A DNA stretch of 64,000 bases from Novosphingobium panipatense (GTDB lineage Bacteria > Pseudomonadota > Alphaproteobacteria > Sphingomonadales > Sphingomonadaceae), in assembly GCF_002149965.1 (NCBI RefSeq), contig NZ_MSQB01000012.1:1-64000 (forward strand), written 5' to 3'. Positions 53,921 through 63,060 of this stretch are shown here, piece after piece. The first letter of the stretch is position 1, and each line of letters starts with the position of its first letter. The translations under genes were made by a program, and so were the position numbers. Below the pieces are notes generated by a model that was given only the letters and a program-made list of their open reading frames with translations, did no database searches and had not been told where the DNA came from.

Positions 53921-54814
53921 ATGGCGGGCGAAAACTACAACGAACTGGCGGCTTTTGTGGTCATCGCCAGAGAATTGAGCTTCACCCGGGCGGCAGCCAA
54001 GCTCGGTGTCTCGCAATCCGCACTCAGCCAGACGATCCGCGGCCTGGAGGAACGTATCGGTCTGCGGCTACTCACCCGGACGACGCGCAGCGTGGCGCCA
54101 ACCGAAGCCGGGCGGCGCCTGTTCGAAACCCTGGCGCCGCGCTTCGAGGAAATCGAACAGGAACTCGGCGCTCTCAGCCAGCTCCGCGACCGGCCTGCTG
54201 GTTCCCTTCGCATCAACGCTGGCGAACACGCGGCCATTTCCGTGTTGCAACCGGCCTTGCGTAAGATTGTCTCCGAGAACCCGGATGTTCGCGTGGAAAT
54301 CATCGTGGACTACGGGCTGACCGATATCGTTGCCCAGGGTTTCGATGCCGGGGTGCGTCTGGGCGATCAGGTCGCGAAGGACATGATCGCAGTGCGGATC
54401 GGCCCGGACATGCGCATGGCCGTGGTCGGCTCTCTAGACTATTTCACGCGCTATCCTGTTCCGCGGACGCCGCAAGACCTCACCTCGCAAAATTGCATCG
54501 GCATCCGCTTGCCGACGTACGGCGGGATTTTTCCGTGGGATCTCGACAAGGACGGTCACGAGGTGAACGTGCGTATCGAGGGCCAACTCGTGTTCAACAA
54601 CATCAGCTTGCGCCTCAGTTCCGCGCTCGATGGCCTCGGGCTCGCCTATTTGCCGGAAGATCAGGTGCTGGTGCATATCGAAGCGGGCAGGCTGGTGCGG
54701 GTAATGGAAGACTGGTGCGGGGCGTTTCCGGGCTACCATCTCTACTACCCCAGCCGGCGCCACACCTCGCCGGCCTTTCAACTCCTGGTGGAGACGCTGC
54801 GTTATCGTGGCTGA
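53921..54814 (+). CDS. LysR-family transcriptional regulator
   Basis: A 297-residue LTTR. The N-terminal winged helix has NELAAFVVIARELSFTRAAA and LGVSQSALSQTIRGLEERIG, followed by LLTRTTRSVAPTEAGRRL. The C-terminal effector domain begins with GSLRINAGEHAAISVLQPAL. It diverges from the aldo/keto reductase-flavodoxin-reductase operon across 121 bases, the usual arrangement for an LTTR controlling its neighbour. The inducer is unknown. Confidence 0.92.
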   Translation: MAGENYNELAAFVVIARELSFTRAAAKLGVSQSALSQTIRGLEERIGLRLLTRTTRSVAPTEAGRRLFETLAPRFEEIEQELGALSQLRDRPAGSLRINAGEHAAISVLQPALRKIVSENPDVRVEIIVDYGLTDIVAQGFDAGVRLGDQVAKDMIAVRIGPDMRMAVVGSLDYFTRYPVPRTPQDLTSQNCIGIRLPTYGGIFPWDLDKDGHEVNVRIEGQLVFNNISLRLSSALDGLGLAYLPEDQVLVHIEAGRLVRVMEDWCGAFPGYHLYYPSRRHTSPAFQLLVETLRYRG

Positions 54815-54834
54815 GGCAGGCCGTTATAGCTGCC

Positions 54835-56274
54835 TCAGTCCATTGACACGGCGATGGGCATCGCTCCGCTCCGGCCAGGCGCGCCGCGATTGGCCGGTAG
54901 AATGAACAGAGCAGTGAGGATAAGGCCTGCCACATTCATCAGGGCCGCGCCGATGAACACCGCACCGATCTGATGCCGCATTTCGGCTGCATCCGACAGA
55001 TCGGGATTGGCGGAGGCAGCGAAGACCACGATCAGTGCGCTAAGGCCGATCGATCCGCCCAGTTGATGGGCGACATTGACCAGACCGGATGCCGCGCCCT
55101 GATCACGGGGCGATACGCCTCGTACGCCCGAAGCGGTCAGGGGCGCCATCGTCCCGCCGTTACCGATGCCGATCAGCACCATCGGCAACCCGAGTTGCCA
55201 ATAGGAGGCCCCGGTGCCGGCCCCGGCAAGCCAGAACAGGCCGAGACTGATGAGCGCCAGCGAGGCCATGAGCATCGGCACACCGCCCACCAGGCGCGTG
55301 ACGCGCGGGATTGCCAGCGCCGCGGCAAACTGGACGAGGGTCATCGGCAGGAAGCCGAAACCAGCCTGCAGCGCCGAATAGCCGAGAACCCGCTGCATGA
55401 GCTGCGTGCCGAAGAAAAAGAACGAAACGATCGAGCCGACGTAGAGCATACGCACGAGATAGGCGGCGCTCCGTTCCCGGCTGCGCAGCAGGCACAAGGG
55501 CAGGACAGGGACCTCGCTGCGGTTCTCATGCCACAGGAAAGCGGCAAGGACCGCGATCGACAGCGCCAAAGTTTCCATGGTAACCGGGTCTTCCCAGTCG
55601 GCGCTGGCCGCATTCACGAGGCCATAGACCAATAGGCCAACACCCAAGGTCGAAGCCGCAGCGCCGAGAATGTCGAAACGCCCGTCGATGCGTGCATTTT
55701 CGGGAATGCACCGGCCAACGGCGAAGAACAGCGCGATCCCGATCGGGATGTTCACCAGAAAGCCGATCCGCCATGACAGCAGGCCGGCAAAGATACCGCC
55801 CAGCACGAGGCCGAGGCTCGCCCCTGCGCCGGCGACCACCGAGTACCAGGCCAGCGCCCGCGTGCGTTCCTCACCTTCGGGAAACGTTGCCGAGATGATC
55901 GCCAGAACACTCGGTGCGAGGATCGATGCGCCGACGCCTTGAACGGCGCGCGCCGCAATCAGCTCATACGACGATTGCGCGGTGCCGATCGCTGCCGAGG
56001 CCAGGGTGAAGAGCACGATGCCGACCTGCAAAATCCGCCGCCGACCAAAGGTATCGCCAAGGCGTGCGGAGAGGAGCAGGAAGCCCCCGAAACACAGCAG
56101 GTAGGCTTTCTGCACCCAGGTCTGCATGACCGGGCTCATGCGCATCGATCTGCCGATTTCCGGCATGCCCGTGTAAACGATCGAGAGATCCAGCAGGATC
56201 ATGAGATAAGCGATCAATACGACAGCCAGGATCGTGTTCCTGGTGCCCGATCGCGCTGTGCGATCAAGAGTCAT
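54835..56274 (-). CDS. MFS drug efflux transporter, DHA2 (14 TM) type
   Basis: A 479-residue inner-membrane antiporter. The first segment includes VVLIAYLMILLDLSIVYTGM. The loop motif A region is LLLSARLGDTFGRRRILQVG, and motif C-like GAGASLGLVLGGIFAGLLSW follows. About 14 hydrophobic segments fit the DHA2/EmrB-QacA group. ATG 56274 is chosen with GGA 9 bases upstream; the longer frame to 56532 overlaps the cupin gene. It is the last gene of the hydrolase-cupin operon and could export its substrates or products. Confidence 0.9.
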   Translation of the reverse strand: MTLDRTARSGTRNTILAVVLIAYLMILLDLSIVYTGMPEIGRSMRMSPVMQTWVQKAYLLCFGGFLLLSARLGDTFGRRRILQVGIVLFTLASAAIGTAQSSYELIAARAVQGVGASILAPSVLAIISATFPEGEERTRALAWYSVVAGAGASLGLVLGGIFAGLLSWRIGFLVNIPIGIALFFAVGRCIPENARIDGRFDILGAAASTLGVGLLVYGLVNAASADWEDPVTMETLALSIAVLAAFLWHENRSEVPVLPLCLLRSRERSAAYLVRMLYVGSIVSFFFFGTQLMQRVLGYSALQAGFGFLPMTLVQFAAALAIPRVTRLVGGVPMLMASLALISLGLFWLAGAGTGASYWQLGLPMVLIGIGNGGTMAPLTASGVRGVSPRDQGAASGLVNVAHQLGGSIGLSALIVVFAASANPDLSDAAEMRHQIGAVFIGAALMNVAGLILTALFILPANRGAPGRSGAMPIAVSMD

Positions 56275-56327
56275 GGCTGATTTCCAGAATGTGGGCTTCG
56301 ACGCGCGGGAACGGGCCGCGCGTCGGA

Positions 56328-56840
56328 TCAAGGCTTGGAGGCGCGCGCGCTGCCGTCGGCGTATTGCGCCTCGCTGACCTTCTCCATCCATGTCACCGAC
56401 TTGCCGTTCTCGCTTTCGGCTATCGCGACATGGGTCATTGGCTCGGAAGGCGCGGCGCCATGCCAGTGTTTCACACCAGGTGGAATCCAGGCGACGTCGC
56501 CCGGTTTCAGGGTTTGCGCGGGCTTGCTCCATTCCTGCACGAAACCGTGACCACTGGTGACGATCAGTGTCTGACCGAACGGATGCGTGTGCCAGGCGGT
56601 TCGCGCACCGGGCTCGAACGTGACGGTCGCCCCGCCGACGCGCGCAGGGGCTCCACGCTGGAAGCGACCTTGAACACGCACCTTGCCGGTAAAGTTCTCT
56701 TCCGCCCCGACGCTTGAGGCCCCAGTGCCGTGCTTGATGACGGAGACGCTCTGATCTTCCGATTGCGGATCAGCTATTGCGACCGCTGACAGAGACATCA
56801 TTCCGATCGCCGCGATTGCCGAGTGCGCAGGCCTCCTCAT
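56328..56840 (-). CDS. Exported cupin-domain protein
   Basis: A 170-residue protein. A signal peptide ends near SAVAIADPQ. The cupin barrel contains ARTAWHTHPFGQTLIVTSGH (motif 1, with H-x-H and a later Glu in WSKP context weakened) and VAWIPPGVKHWHGAAPSEPM (motif 2, His). It binds a metal and resembles small cupins found beside carboxymuconolactone decarboxylase-like genes. Its ATG overlaps the stop of exactly such a gene remnant (ATGA, 56837-56840). The catalytic role is unknown. Confidence 0.87.
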   Translation of the reverse strand: MRRPAHSAIAAIGMMSLSAVAIADPQSEDQSVSVIKHGTGASSVGAEENFTGKVRVQGRFQRGAPARVGGATVTFEPGARTAWHTHPFGQTLIVTSGHGFVQEWSKPAQTLKPGDVAWIPPGVKHWHGAAPSEPMTHVAIAESENGKSVTWMEKVSEAQYADGSARASKP

Positions 56841-56963
56841 TTGGAATTGAAGACGTCACGGGCGATGCCGACGGCGTTGATGGCATTCGGCCATCCCGGA
56901 AATTCCTCCGACCATCGCGATGCCTATGAGGAGAAGCGCAGTTTTGGAGGTGTGTTTCATCAT
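56837..56963 (-). pseudogene. Remnant of an exported carboxymuconolactone decarboxylase-like gene
   Basis: From ATG 56963 a signal-peptide-like start MMKHTSKTALLLIGIAMVGG is open. It runs out of frame into nonsense and stops at 56856. In another frame, ending in TGA at 56837 and overlapping the cupin ATG, is GWPNAINAVGIARDVFNSK, which looks like the end of CMD-family proteins (G-W-P-x-A-x-x-A-x-x-V-A-R-x-V-F). The core of about 100 residues with the Cys pair is missing. I infer an internal deletion joining the two ends. The 165 bases to the hydrolase gene may contain further remnants that I cannot place. Confidence 0.5.
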
Positions 56964-57128
56964 GGAAGCCTTGTCGAAAGCTGGAGCGGGTTAAACGGTC
57001 TTGGCGTAGAAGGTCGTGAGCTTGCGAGGCGCCCTCGATCCTGAACAGAGGCGAGAACGAGCGCAGTTCCACCCAGAAACCGGCGTTGGCTTCGAGGCGG
57101 GTAGTCGGTCATTTTCAGGAAGTTCTGG

Positions 57129-58205
57129 TCAATCGAGGTGCTTCCCGGCGAGGAAATCGGAGACTTGGTCCGCGATCTCGACGTTGTTGAGATCGGACAT
57201 CATGAAGTGGGTGTTGCCGCGAATGCCGATGTCGGGGAGGTGGATCAGACGGGCATCTCCGCCGTGCCGATTGACGGCCGCAACCCAGAGTTTTGCCATG
57301 GCGAGGCGCACGCGCCAGTTGTCCTTGCCACGTTCTTTCGTGGGCTCGACCGGAATGTTGTCCCCGTAGTAGATGGCGATGGGAATGCGTGTGAGCCTGG
57401 CGAAATCGGCAGGCGCGATTTCGACCGGTTTCAGGGTCCCAGCCGCGCTCGGCATCTCGGGCGGGACTTCTCCTTTGGGGAAGACGAAACCGCTTCCCGG
57501 TTCGAACGCGACGATCGCCTTGACGTTGGGGCTCTGGATAGCGGTCAACCACCCCGGCTCGCCGCCCTGCGAATGCGTGAAGAGGATCGCGGGCCCCGTC
57601 TTCTCCAGCAAGGCCGTCATGGCGCTCGAAATGACCTTGGCGTCGTAAGGGCCGGTATTCGGCGTAACCGAGCGGAAGAACTGTTCTAGCGTCTCGGGCT
57701 TGCGATCGAACTGGACGCCTCCAAAGAAGTTTGGCCAAGTCCCCAGGCGAAACTGGTCGAAGAAAAGCTGGTCGGTGGGCACTGGGTCGATCGTCGTTGC
57801 GATACTGCTGTTGCCCGCCCTGCCGCGGCGCGGCTGATCAACCAGATAAGTGCTGAAATTGCGACGCAGGAAGATCGTCTGAAAACCCTCGCGTCCATCA
57901 GGCGTCGTCTCCCAGCTTCGCCCAGACTGGTAGGCACCGTGAAGCATCACGATGGGCAGGCGCCGTGTATTTTCCGGGATCTGGTAGAAGGCGTAGAGAT
58001 GATCTGCGTGGAGGCTTTGTCCGGCAGGCGTAGGAGCATTGTTGTCGAATTCTCCCGGTGTCGTCAGCACCGTTCCCCCGATCGCGAAACTGCCTTGCTC
58101 GCGAATGATCAAGGGGGCCGGGCTTGCAGGCGCGCAATGGGCGGAAGCGGCAAACAAGCCCGACGATAGTGCGGCTGCAGCAGCGGTGATCAAACGGTGC
58201 AACAT
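57129..58205 (-). CDS. Exported alpha/beta hydrolase
   Basis: A 358-residue protein. A signal peptide ends near AASAHCAPAS. The fold is recognised from RRLPIVMLHGAYQSGRSWET (oxyanion H-G), STYLVDQPRRGRAG and the nucleophile elbow AILFTHSQGGEPGWL. In the elbow the usual first Gly of G-x-S-x-G is Thr (T-H-S-Q-G). The acid and His may be in IYYGDNIPVEP and RGNTHFMM. It would cleave an ester or lactone outside the cytoplasm. AGGAGG lies about 9 bases before the ATG. It leads an operon with the CMD remnant, cupin and MFS exporter. Confidence 0.87.
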   Translation of the reverse strand: MLHRLITAAAAALSSGLFAASAHCAPASPAPLIIREQGSFAIGGTVLTTPGEFDNNAPTPAGQSLHADHLYAFYQIPENTRRLPIVMLHGAYQSGRSWETTPDGREGFQTIFLRRNFSTYLVDQPRRGRAGNSSIATTIDPVPTDQLFFDQFRLGTWPNFFGGVQFDRKPETLEQFFRSVTPNTGPYDAKVISSAMTALLEKTGPAILFTHSQGGEPGWLTAIQSPNVKAIVAFEPGSGFVFPKGEVPPEMPSAAGTLKPVEIAPADFARLTRIPIAIYYGDNIPVEPTKERGKDNWRVRLAMAKLWVAAVNRHGGDARLIHLPDIGIRGNTHFMMSDLNNVEIADQVSDFLAGKHLD

Positions 58206-58412
58206 GGCGCTTCCTCCTGGTTTGTGCGGGAGAATAGCGCGGCAAGCTTTTTCAGATTAGAGATCTAAATGCGCATGCGGTAGTTAGCTGAGCTTATCAA
58301 TGGCATGACCCGAAATGACGGGTTTCAGGTTGATGCGCAGCTTGGCGAAGCCGCAACAACCAATCCCGATAACAACCCAAAAATCCACGACGCGCGTAGT
58401 CAGGAACTCGCA

Positions 58413-59189
58413 TCAAGTCATTAAGAACTCGATCGGCACGACCAGTTCGATGGGTTCGCCCTTCACGTCCTCTGGCGGCTTGGGCAGCGGCTGGGCGCGT
58501 TTCGGAAGGGCCAGGGCCTCGTTGTCCAGCGAACGGAAGCCTGACGAACGCTCCAGCCTGACCGACAGTACCTTCCCCTGCCGGTCCATGACGAAGCGGA
58601 TATAGGGCACGCCTTGCTGCCGGGCGAAGTGGGCATCGCGCGGATAGCGTTTTACCTTGTCGAGGGCGCCGAGGACGAGGCCCTGCCAGGTCGGCTTACC
58701 GCTCGACACTTGCGGGGCGGGCGGCGCGGGCTTGCTGACCGGAGCCGTCGTATCCTTGACCGGAGGGCCGGGATCGGGCGGACTGGGCGGCGAAGGCGGC
58801 GCGGCGGCGATGACGTTGGGAGCCGGAACCACGATCTTCGGCGCCTCGATTTCCGGGGCCTTGGGCGCGGGTTTGTCTTTCCTGACCTGCTCCGGGCCGG
58901 GAGGAACTTCACGGACGGGCTTGGGCGGGGCCGCGGGCGGCGCGATGTTGAAGGCGCTGATCGCGGGTTGCGGCTGGGGAGCGCTGTAGCGGGTCCAGGT
59001 CATGAAGGCACAGGCAAGGAGCAGCACTCCGATCGCGATCGTCCCGCCCAGCCCCAGAAGGCGCGTGCCCAGCGGCACGGGCAGATCGGCATATCGAAGC
59101 GGCACTGCGGCGGGCACGGCGGCGGGCTCGGCGCTGGATGGCCGATCCGGCGAAGCGGCGCGCGGGGAGAGGGCAAGGGGAACGGTCAT
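58413..59189 (-). CDS. tonB: TonB energy-transducing protein (module C)
   Basis: A 258-residue TonB. One membrane anchor lies near residues 45-67 (LLGLGGTIAIGVLLLACAFM). A long Pro/Lys-rich spacer follows (PAPKAPEIEAPKIVVPAPNV, PPSPPSPPDPGPPVKDTTAP). The C-terminal TonB domain has KVKRYPRDAHFARQQGVPYI, FVMDRQGKVLSVRLERSSGF and ALALPKRAQPLPKPPEDVKG. ATG 59189 is used; the frame opens at 59222. It delivers proton-motive force from ExbB/ExbD to receptors. No exbB/exbD lie in the window. Its place behind the siderophore-type receptor suggests a dedicated TonB for module C. Confidence 0.92.
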   Translation of the reverse strand: MTVPLALSPRAASPDRPSSAEPAAVPAAVPLRYADLPVPLGTRLLGLGGTIAIGVLLLACAFMTWTRYSAPQPQPAISAFNIAPPAAPPKPVREVPPGPEQVRKDKPAPKAPEIEAPKIVVPAPNVIAAAPPSPPSPPDPGPPVKDTTAPVSKPAPPAPQVSSGKPTWQGLVLGALDKVKRYPRDAHFARQQGVPYIRFVMDRQGKVLSVRLERSSGFRSLDNEALALPKRAQPLPKPPEDVKGEPIELVVPIEFLMT

Positions 59190-59260
59190 CGTGTCATCCG
59201 GTCGGCAGGGCAAGGATGCCAATTGCGGAGGCCCGCCATCGACTGGCGAAACGACGAACG

Positions 59261-59284
59261 ACGGGCGGCATCGCTGCCGCCCGT
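59261..59284 (-). terminator. perfect hairpin between receptor and tonB (module C)
   Basis: ACGGGCGGCA and TGCCGCCCGT form a perfect 10-bp stem with a TCGC tetraloop in the 131-base gap. It is followed on the minus strand by no clear T-run. The position matches the hairpins of modules A and B. Confidence 0.5.
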
Positions 59285-59320
59285 CCCGCCTGGTGTGCGA
59301 TCGCTGGTCACGCGGCCCGA

Positions 59321-61813
59321 TCAGAAGGCGTAGCGCACCGTTCCCATCACGTTACGGGGCTGGCCGTAGACGCTGATGGTGTACATGCTGACATAGTAGC
59401 GCTTGTCGAACAGGTTGTTGACGTTGACAGATGCCGAAAGGTGATCGTTGAATTCATACTTCGCCAACAGGTTGGCGATGGCATAGTTGCCCTGCGCGAT
59501 ACGGAAGGTCTTGTAGGGATAATAGGTCGCGCTGGTCCAGTTGACGCCGCCGCCGAGCGTGAGCGGCCGCTCCGCCACGTCGAACTTGTAGGTCGTCCAC
59601 AGCTTCACCGTGTCCTTGGGGATCTGGGTGAGCGAGCGCACGCCCTCGGCGTCGCGCGTGACGACGTGGGTATAGCTGGCCGAGACATTCCAGCCCGGCA
59701 GTACCTCGCCGTTGATCTCCGCTTCGATGCCGCGCGTCTTGGCGCCCTTGACCGGGCGGTATGCCTGAACGTCCGTCGTGCCCGGCACGAGCAGGCCGTC
59801 GTCCAGTTCGCCGACATTGTCGCGGATCACCTGATAGAGAGCGACACTGGCGTTCAGGCGGTCGTCCCGGAACGCGCCTTTCCAGCCGATCTCGTAGTTG
59901 GAGCCGATGATCGGCGGCAGCACATTGCCGTTCCGGTCCAGGCTCGCCTGCGGCTGGAAGATGTCGGCATAGCTGGCGTAGAGCGAATGATGCCGGTCGA
60001 GATCGACGACCAGCCCGGCATAAGGCGTGAACTTGCCCCGTGCCCGCGTATCGCCGTAAGTGGAGCCGCTGCCGCTGGGTAGAAGCACCATGTAGTTCCG
60101 ATAGTCGAAATTGGTGAGGCGAGCACCGAGGATGAGGTTTACGCCGTCGACGGGCTTGAGCCTTGCCGAAGCGTTGACGCCCTGCTGCTTGTAATAGAAA
60201 TACTGCGTCAGTGCAGGCGTATAGCTCTCGGGCTCGGGGAACTGATTGTTCCAGGTGTAATAGTTGATGACCTTGCTGCCGGTGCCGGACCACGCCGCAT
60301 AGTCGTTGTAGTAGCGGTTGTAGTTGTAGCTGAAATAGAGCTCATGCTCGCGGCCGAACAGATGCAGCGGGCCGGAGAGAGACGCCAGGACGCCCTGCTG
60401 ATCCTGCTTCGCATAGCCGTAGGAGGCATCGACCGTCGCCGCCCCGGTTTCCTCGTTCAGGCTCGCATTGACCGAACTGGGCTGATAGCGGGCGCTTTTG
60501 AAATTGCGCTCGACCGTCATGAAGTTGGCGTTGGCCCTGAACATCCAGTCGTGCGGCAACTGCTGTTCCAGTGCCAGCGCATAGTTGTAGGTGTCGAAGT
60601 CATCGCCGCCCCAGGGGGCACCGCTGCTGTAGGAGCGGGGAAAGTTCGTCTGCTTTCCATTGCTGAAGACGCCCGGCACGCCGGGGGCGCCGCTCGGACG
60701 ATAGCGTTGGTAATCGATACTGCCGCGGATCAGCGTCGTGTCGGTCACGTCGGCCTCGATCACGCCGTAGAGCAGGCTGCTTTTCTGGCTGTAGCCGTCC
60801 ATGAAGGTATCGTTGTCCTGCGCCATGGCGACGGCGCGGGCGCGGATGGCGCCGCTCTTGATCACGGGACCGGAAATGTCCGCCTCGGCACGGAAGAAGT
60901 TCCACGAACCGACGTTGGTCTGGACATAGCCCTGCAATTCGCGGGTGGGCCGCTTGCGGATCAGGTTGACGAGGCCGCCCGGATCGCCCGCACCGGTCAT
61001 CAACCCGGTCGCGCCGCGCAGCACCTCGATCCGGTCATAAAGCGCGGTATCGAGCGCGGTCTGGGGCACGGTGCGTGTGGTGTTCTGCACTTGCGTCAGC
61101 ACGCCGTCGTACTGGAAGCTGTTGACCGCGCCGCCGCGCGCGGAAATGCCGAAACGTTCGCCGCCGTCGCGGGTCAGGTTGATGCCCGGGGTCTGCTGGA
61201 GCACGTCGGTGATCGAGACGAGGCGCTGGTCGTCCATCCGCTCGCGGGTGATGACGCTGATCGACTGCGGCGTCTCGCGCAGGGTCAGGGCGAGGCCGGT
61301 GGAGGTGCTGCTGGGCGCCTTGGTCGTGTAGGACCGGGTGCCTTCGGTGGCCGAGGCATCGCTGGAATAGGGCGCCGCCGCCGATCCGCCTTCACCGGCG
61401 CCGGCGACACGCACCGGCCCGAGCTGGATGGCGTCGCCGCCCGCGCTTTCCGGCGCCCTGACCAGCGTGACCGAGCGTCCGTCGATCTGGCGCCAGGTCA
61501 CGCCGGTTCCGGCCAGCAAGCGGCTGAGCGCCTCGAACGATCCCATGGCGCCCGAGACGCCGGGACTCTGCCGTCCGGCCAGCACGCCCTGATCGGCGGT
61601 GATCCGCAGGCCGGATTGAAGGCCGAAGGTGGTGACGGCACCTTCCAGCGACTGGGGCGGAATATCGAACTGTACTTTCGCCTGCGAGGACGGCGCGCCC
61701 TGCGCCATGGCAGGCATTGCGGGCAGCATCGCCGCCGCGCTGGCACCGATCAGCAGCGCCCTGATGATCGACTGTGCTCGCCCGGCATGGGACGAGGCTG
61801 AAACTTCACGCAT
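59321..61813 (-). CDS. TonB-dependent siderophore receptor with STN domain (module C)
   Basis: An 830-residue outer-membrane receptor of the FpvA/FhuE-like siderophore group. A signal peptide ends near AMPAMAQGAP. The STN domain (about 45-120) reads DIPPQSLEGAVTTFGLQSGL. The plug holds TLRETPQSISVITRERMDDQ and ITDVLQQTPGINLTRDGGER, followed by RIEVLRGATGLMTGAGDPGG, a diagnostic siderophore-receptor stretch. The barrel ends NVMGTVRYAF with a terminal Phe. The leader GGGGGTTTC precedes the ATG. STN plus the upstream FecR/FecI pair marks it as a signalling receptor. TonB is encoded directly downstream. The substrate is probably a ferric siderophore, but the family also includes other metallophores. 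Confidence 0.93.
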   Translation of the reverse strand: MREVSASSHAGRAQSIIRALLIGASAAAMLPAMPAMAQGAPSSQAKVQFDIPPQSLEGAVTTFGLQSGLRITADQGVLAGRQSPGVSGAMGSFEALSRLLAGTGVTWRQIDGRSVTLVRAPESAGGDAIQLGPVRVAGAGEGGSAAAPYSSDASATEGTRSYTTKAPSSTSTGLALTLRETPQSISVITRERMDDQRLVSITDVLQQTPGINLTRDGGERFGISARGGAVNSFQYDGVLTQVQNTTRTVPQTALDTALYDRIEVLRGATGLMTGAGDPGGLVNLIRKRPTRELQGYVQTNVGSWNFFRAEADISGPVIKSGAIRARAVAMAQDNDTFMDGYSQKSSLLYGVIEADVTDTTLIRGSIDYQRYRPSGAPGVPGVFSNGKQTNFPRSYSSGAPWGGDDFDTYNYALALEQQLPHDWMFRANANFMTVERNFKSARYQPSSVNASLNEETGAATVDASYGYAKQDQQGVLASLSGPLHLFGREHELYFSYNYNRYYNDYAAWSGTGSKVINYYTWNNQFPEPESYTPALTQYFYYKQQGVNASARLKPVDGVNLILGARLTNFDYRNYMVLLPSGSGSTYGDTRARGKFTPYAGLVVDLDRHHSLYASYADIFQPQASLDRNGNVLPPIIGSNYEIGWKGAFRDDRLNASVALYQVIRDNVGELDDGLLVPGTTDVQAYRPVKGAKTRGIEAEINGEVLPGWNVSASYTHVVTRDAEGVRSLTQIPKDTVKLWTTYKFDVAERPLTLGGGVNWTSATYYPYKTFRIAQGNYAIANLLAKYEFNDHLSASVNVNNLFDKRYYVSMYTISVYGQPRNVMGTVRYAF

Positions 61814-61938
61814 GAAACCCCCGAATGATATTCGCTCAAGCGCGGCTTATGCACATGACTTGCAATAGCCGCTCATTCAGGTGACGAACCATGAGTGGTC
61901 AGCGTCTCACACTCTCGCGAAATTTTTTCCGATAGCGC

Positions 61939-62982
61939 TCAGGCTGGGGTGACGACGATGATCCAGGGGGTGATCCGGGTCATCCGCGCCCCTCCCGAAC
62001 TCAGCAGCGTCCGCAAGGAGCCGACCGGGTCGGCGAGGTCGTAGACGCCCGTGACGCGCGCCGATTTCAGCGCATCGTCGCGCATGAAGATATGGCCCCG
62101 GAAATGCCGCCCGAGAAGTTCGGTCACCTCCGCGATGCTGGCGTTGCGCACGGCAAGGCGTCCCGATCGCCAGGCGCCGATCTCGATGGGGCTGACGGCG
62201 ACGAGGCCGTTCCTGCCGCTTTCCCGGTCGATGGTGAGGCGCTGGCCCGGCCGGAGCGCCACCGTCAGCGGCCTGTCGCCTGGCCGCTCGACCCGCACCG
62301 ATCCCCGCGCGACGCTGACGCCCAGCGTCTCGTGCGTCATCGACACGTCGAAGGCGGTGCCCGTGACGGTCACGGTCATGTCCGCCGCCTGCACGGTGAA
62401 GGGGCGCGCCGTATCATGGGCGACATCAAAGAAGGCCTCGCCCTGAAGCAGGCCGATGCGGCGATGCGTGCCCGCGAAGTCCTGCGTGATCGCACTCTGC
62501 GCGCCCAGTGCGATCCGCGATCCGTCCGCCAGCGCGAGAGCCCGGTTCTGGGCAGTGCCGCTGGTCTCGTCCGCGCGCAGCTGGAGCATCACCTGCGGCC
62601 CGGTCAGGATCGCCACAAGCACTGCCGCCACCGTGCCGAGGGCAACGCGCCTGCCTGTGCGCCTGCTGCTGCGCGGAGTGGAAGATGTCCGCGGCTTCGG
62701 CCTCCGGTGGGCCGTTACCGGCACTGGCGGCAAGTCCGGCCTGGCCTCTCGCCAATCCGTGGCATGAGCGGGCGGCGTCTGCAAGGTCAGCCGGACGCTG
62801 CGCTCCAGCAGGGTCCAGGCCCTCCGATGAGCAGGATCGCTCTCCAGCCAGGCCTCGAATCGGGCGCGAAGATCCAGATCGTCCGGGGCGTCCTGGATGC
62901 GCAGGCGCCAGTCCGATGCCTCCACCAGCACATCGTCCGGCAGCGCGTGCTCTCCGTTTCCTGCAACAGGTCTGGCCGTCAT
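61939..62982 (-). CDS. FecR-type sigma regulator (module C)
   Basis: A 347-residue sensor. The cytoplasmic part has VEASDWRLRIQDAPDDLDLR and ESDPAHRRAWTLLERSVRL. The membrane segment is near residues 118-138 (VALGTVAAVLVAILTGPQVM). The FecR domain carries ALADGSRIALGAQSAITQDF, LLQGEAFFDVAHDTARPFT and VTVTGTAFDVSMTHETLGVS. ATG 62982 (MTARPVAG) is preferred to the frame start at 63009 because GAGG lies about 10 bases upstream. Between it and the sigma stop are 78 bases, in contrast to the overlapping pairs of modules A and B. Confidence 0.9.
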   Translation of the reverse strand: MTARPVAGNGEHALPDDVLVEASDWRLRIQDAPDDLDLRARFEAWLESDPAHRRAWTLLERSVRLTLQTPPAHATDWREARPDLPPVPVTAHRRPKPRTSSTPRSSRRTGRRVALGTVAAVLVAILTGPQVMLQLRADETSGTAQNRALALADGSRIALGAQSAITQDFAGTHRRIGLLQGEAFFDVAHDTARPFTVQAADMTVTVTGTAFDVSMTHETLGVSVARGSVRVERPGDRPLTVALRPGQRLTIDRESGRNGLVAVSPIEIGAWRSGRLAVRNASIAEVTELLGRHFRGHIFMRDDALKSARVTGVYDLADPVGSLRTLLSSGGARMTRITPWIIVVTPA

Positions 62983-63060
62983 GGATGTATCGCCTCGTCG
63001 AACCCACACAAAAGACGAGTCTCGCGCGCGCCTGTCTCAATCTGCGTCTCAATTTGCATC

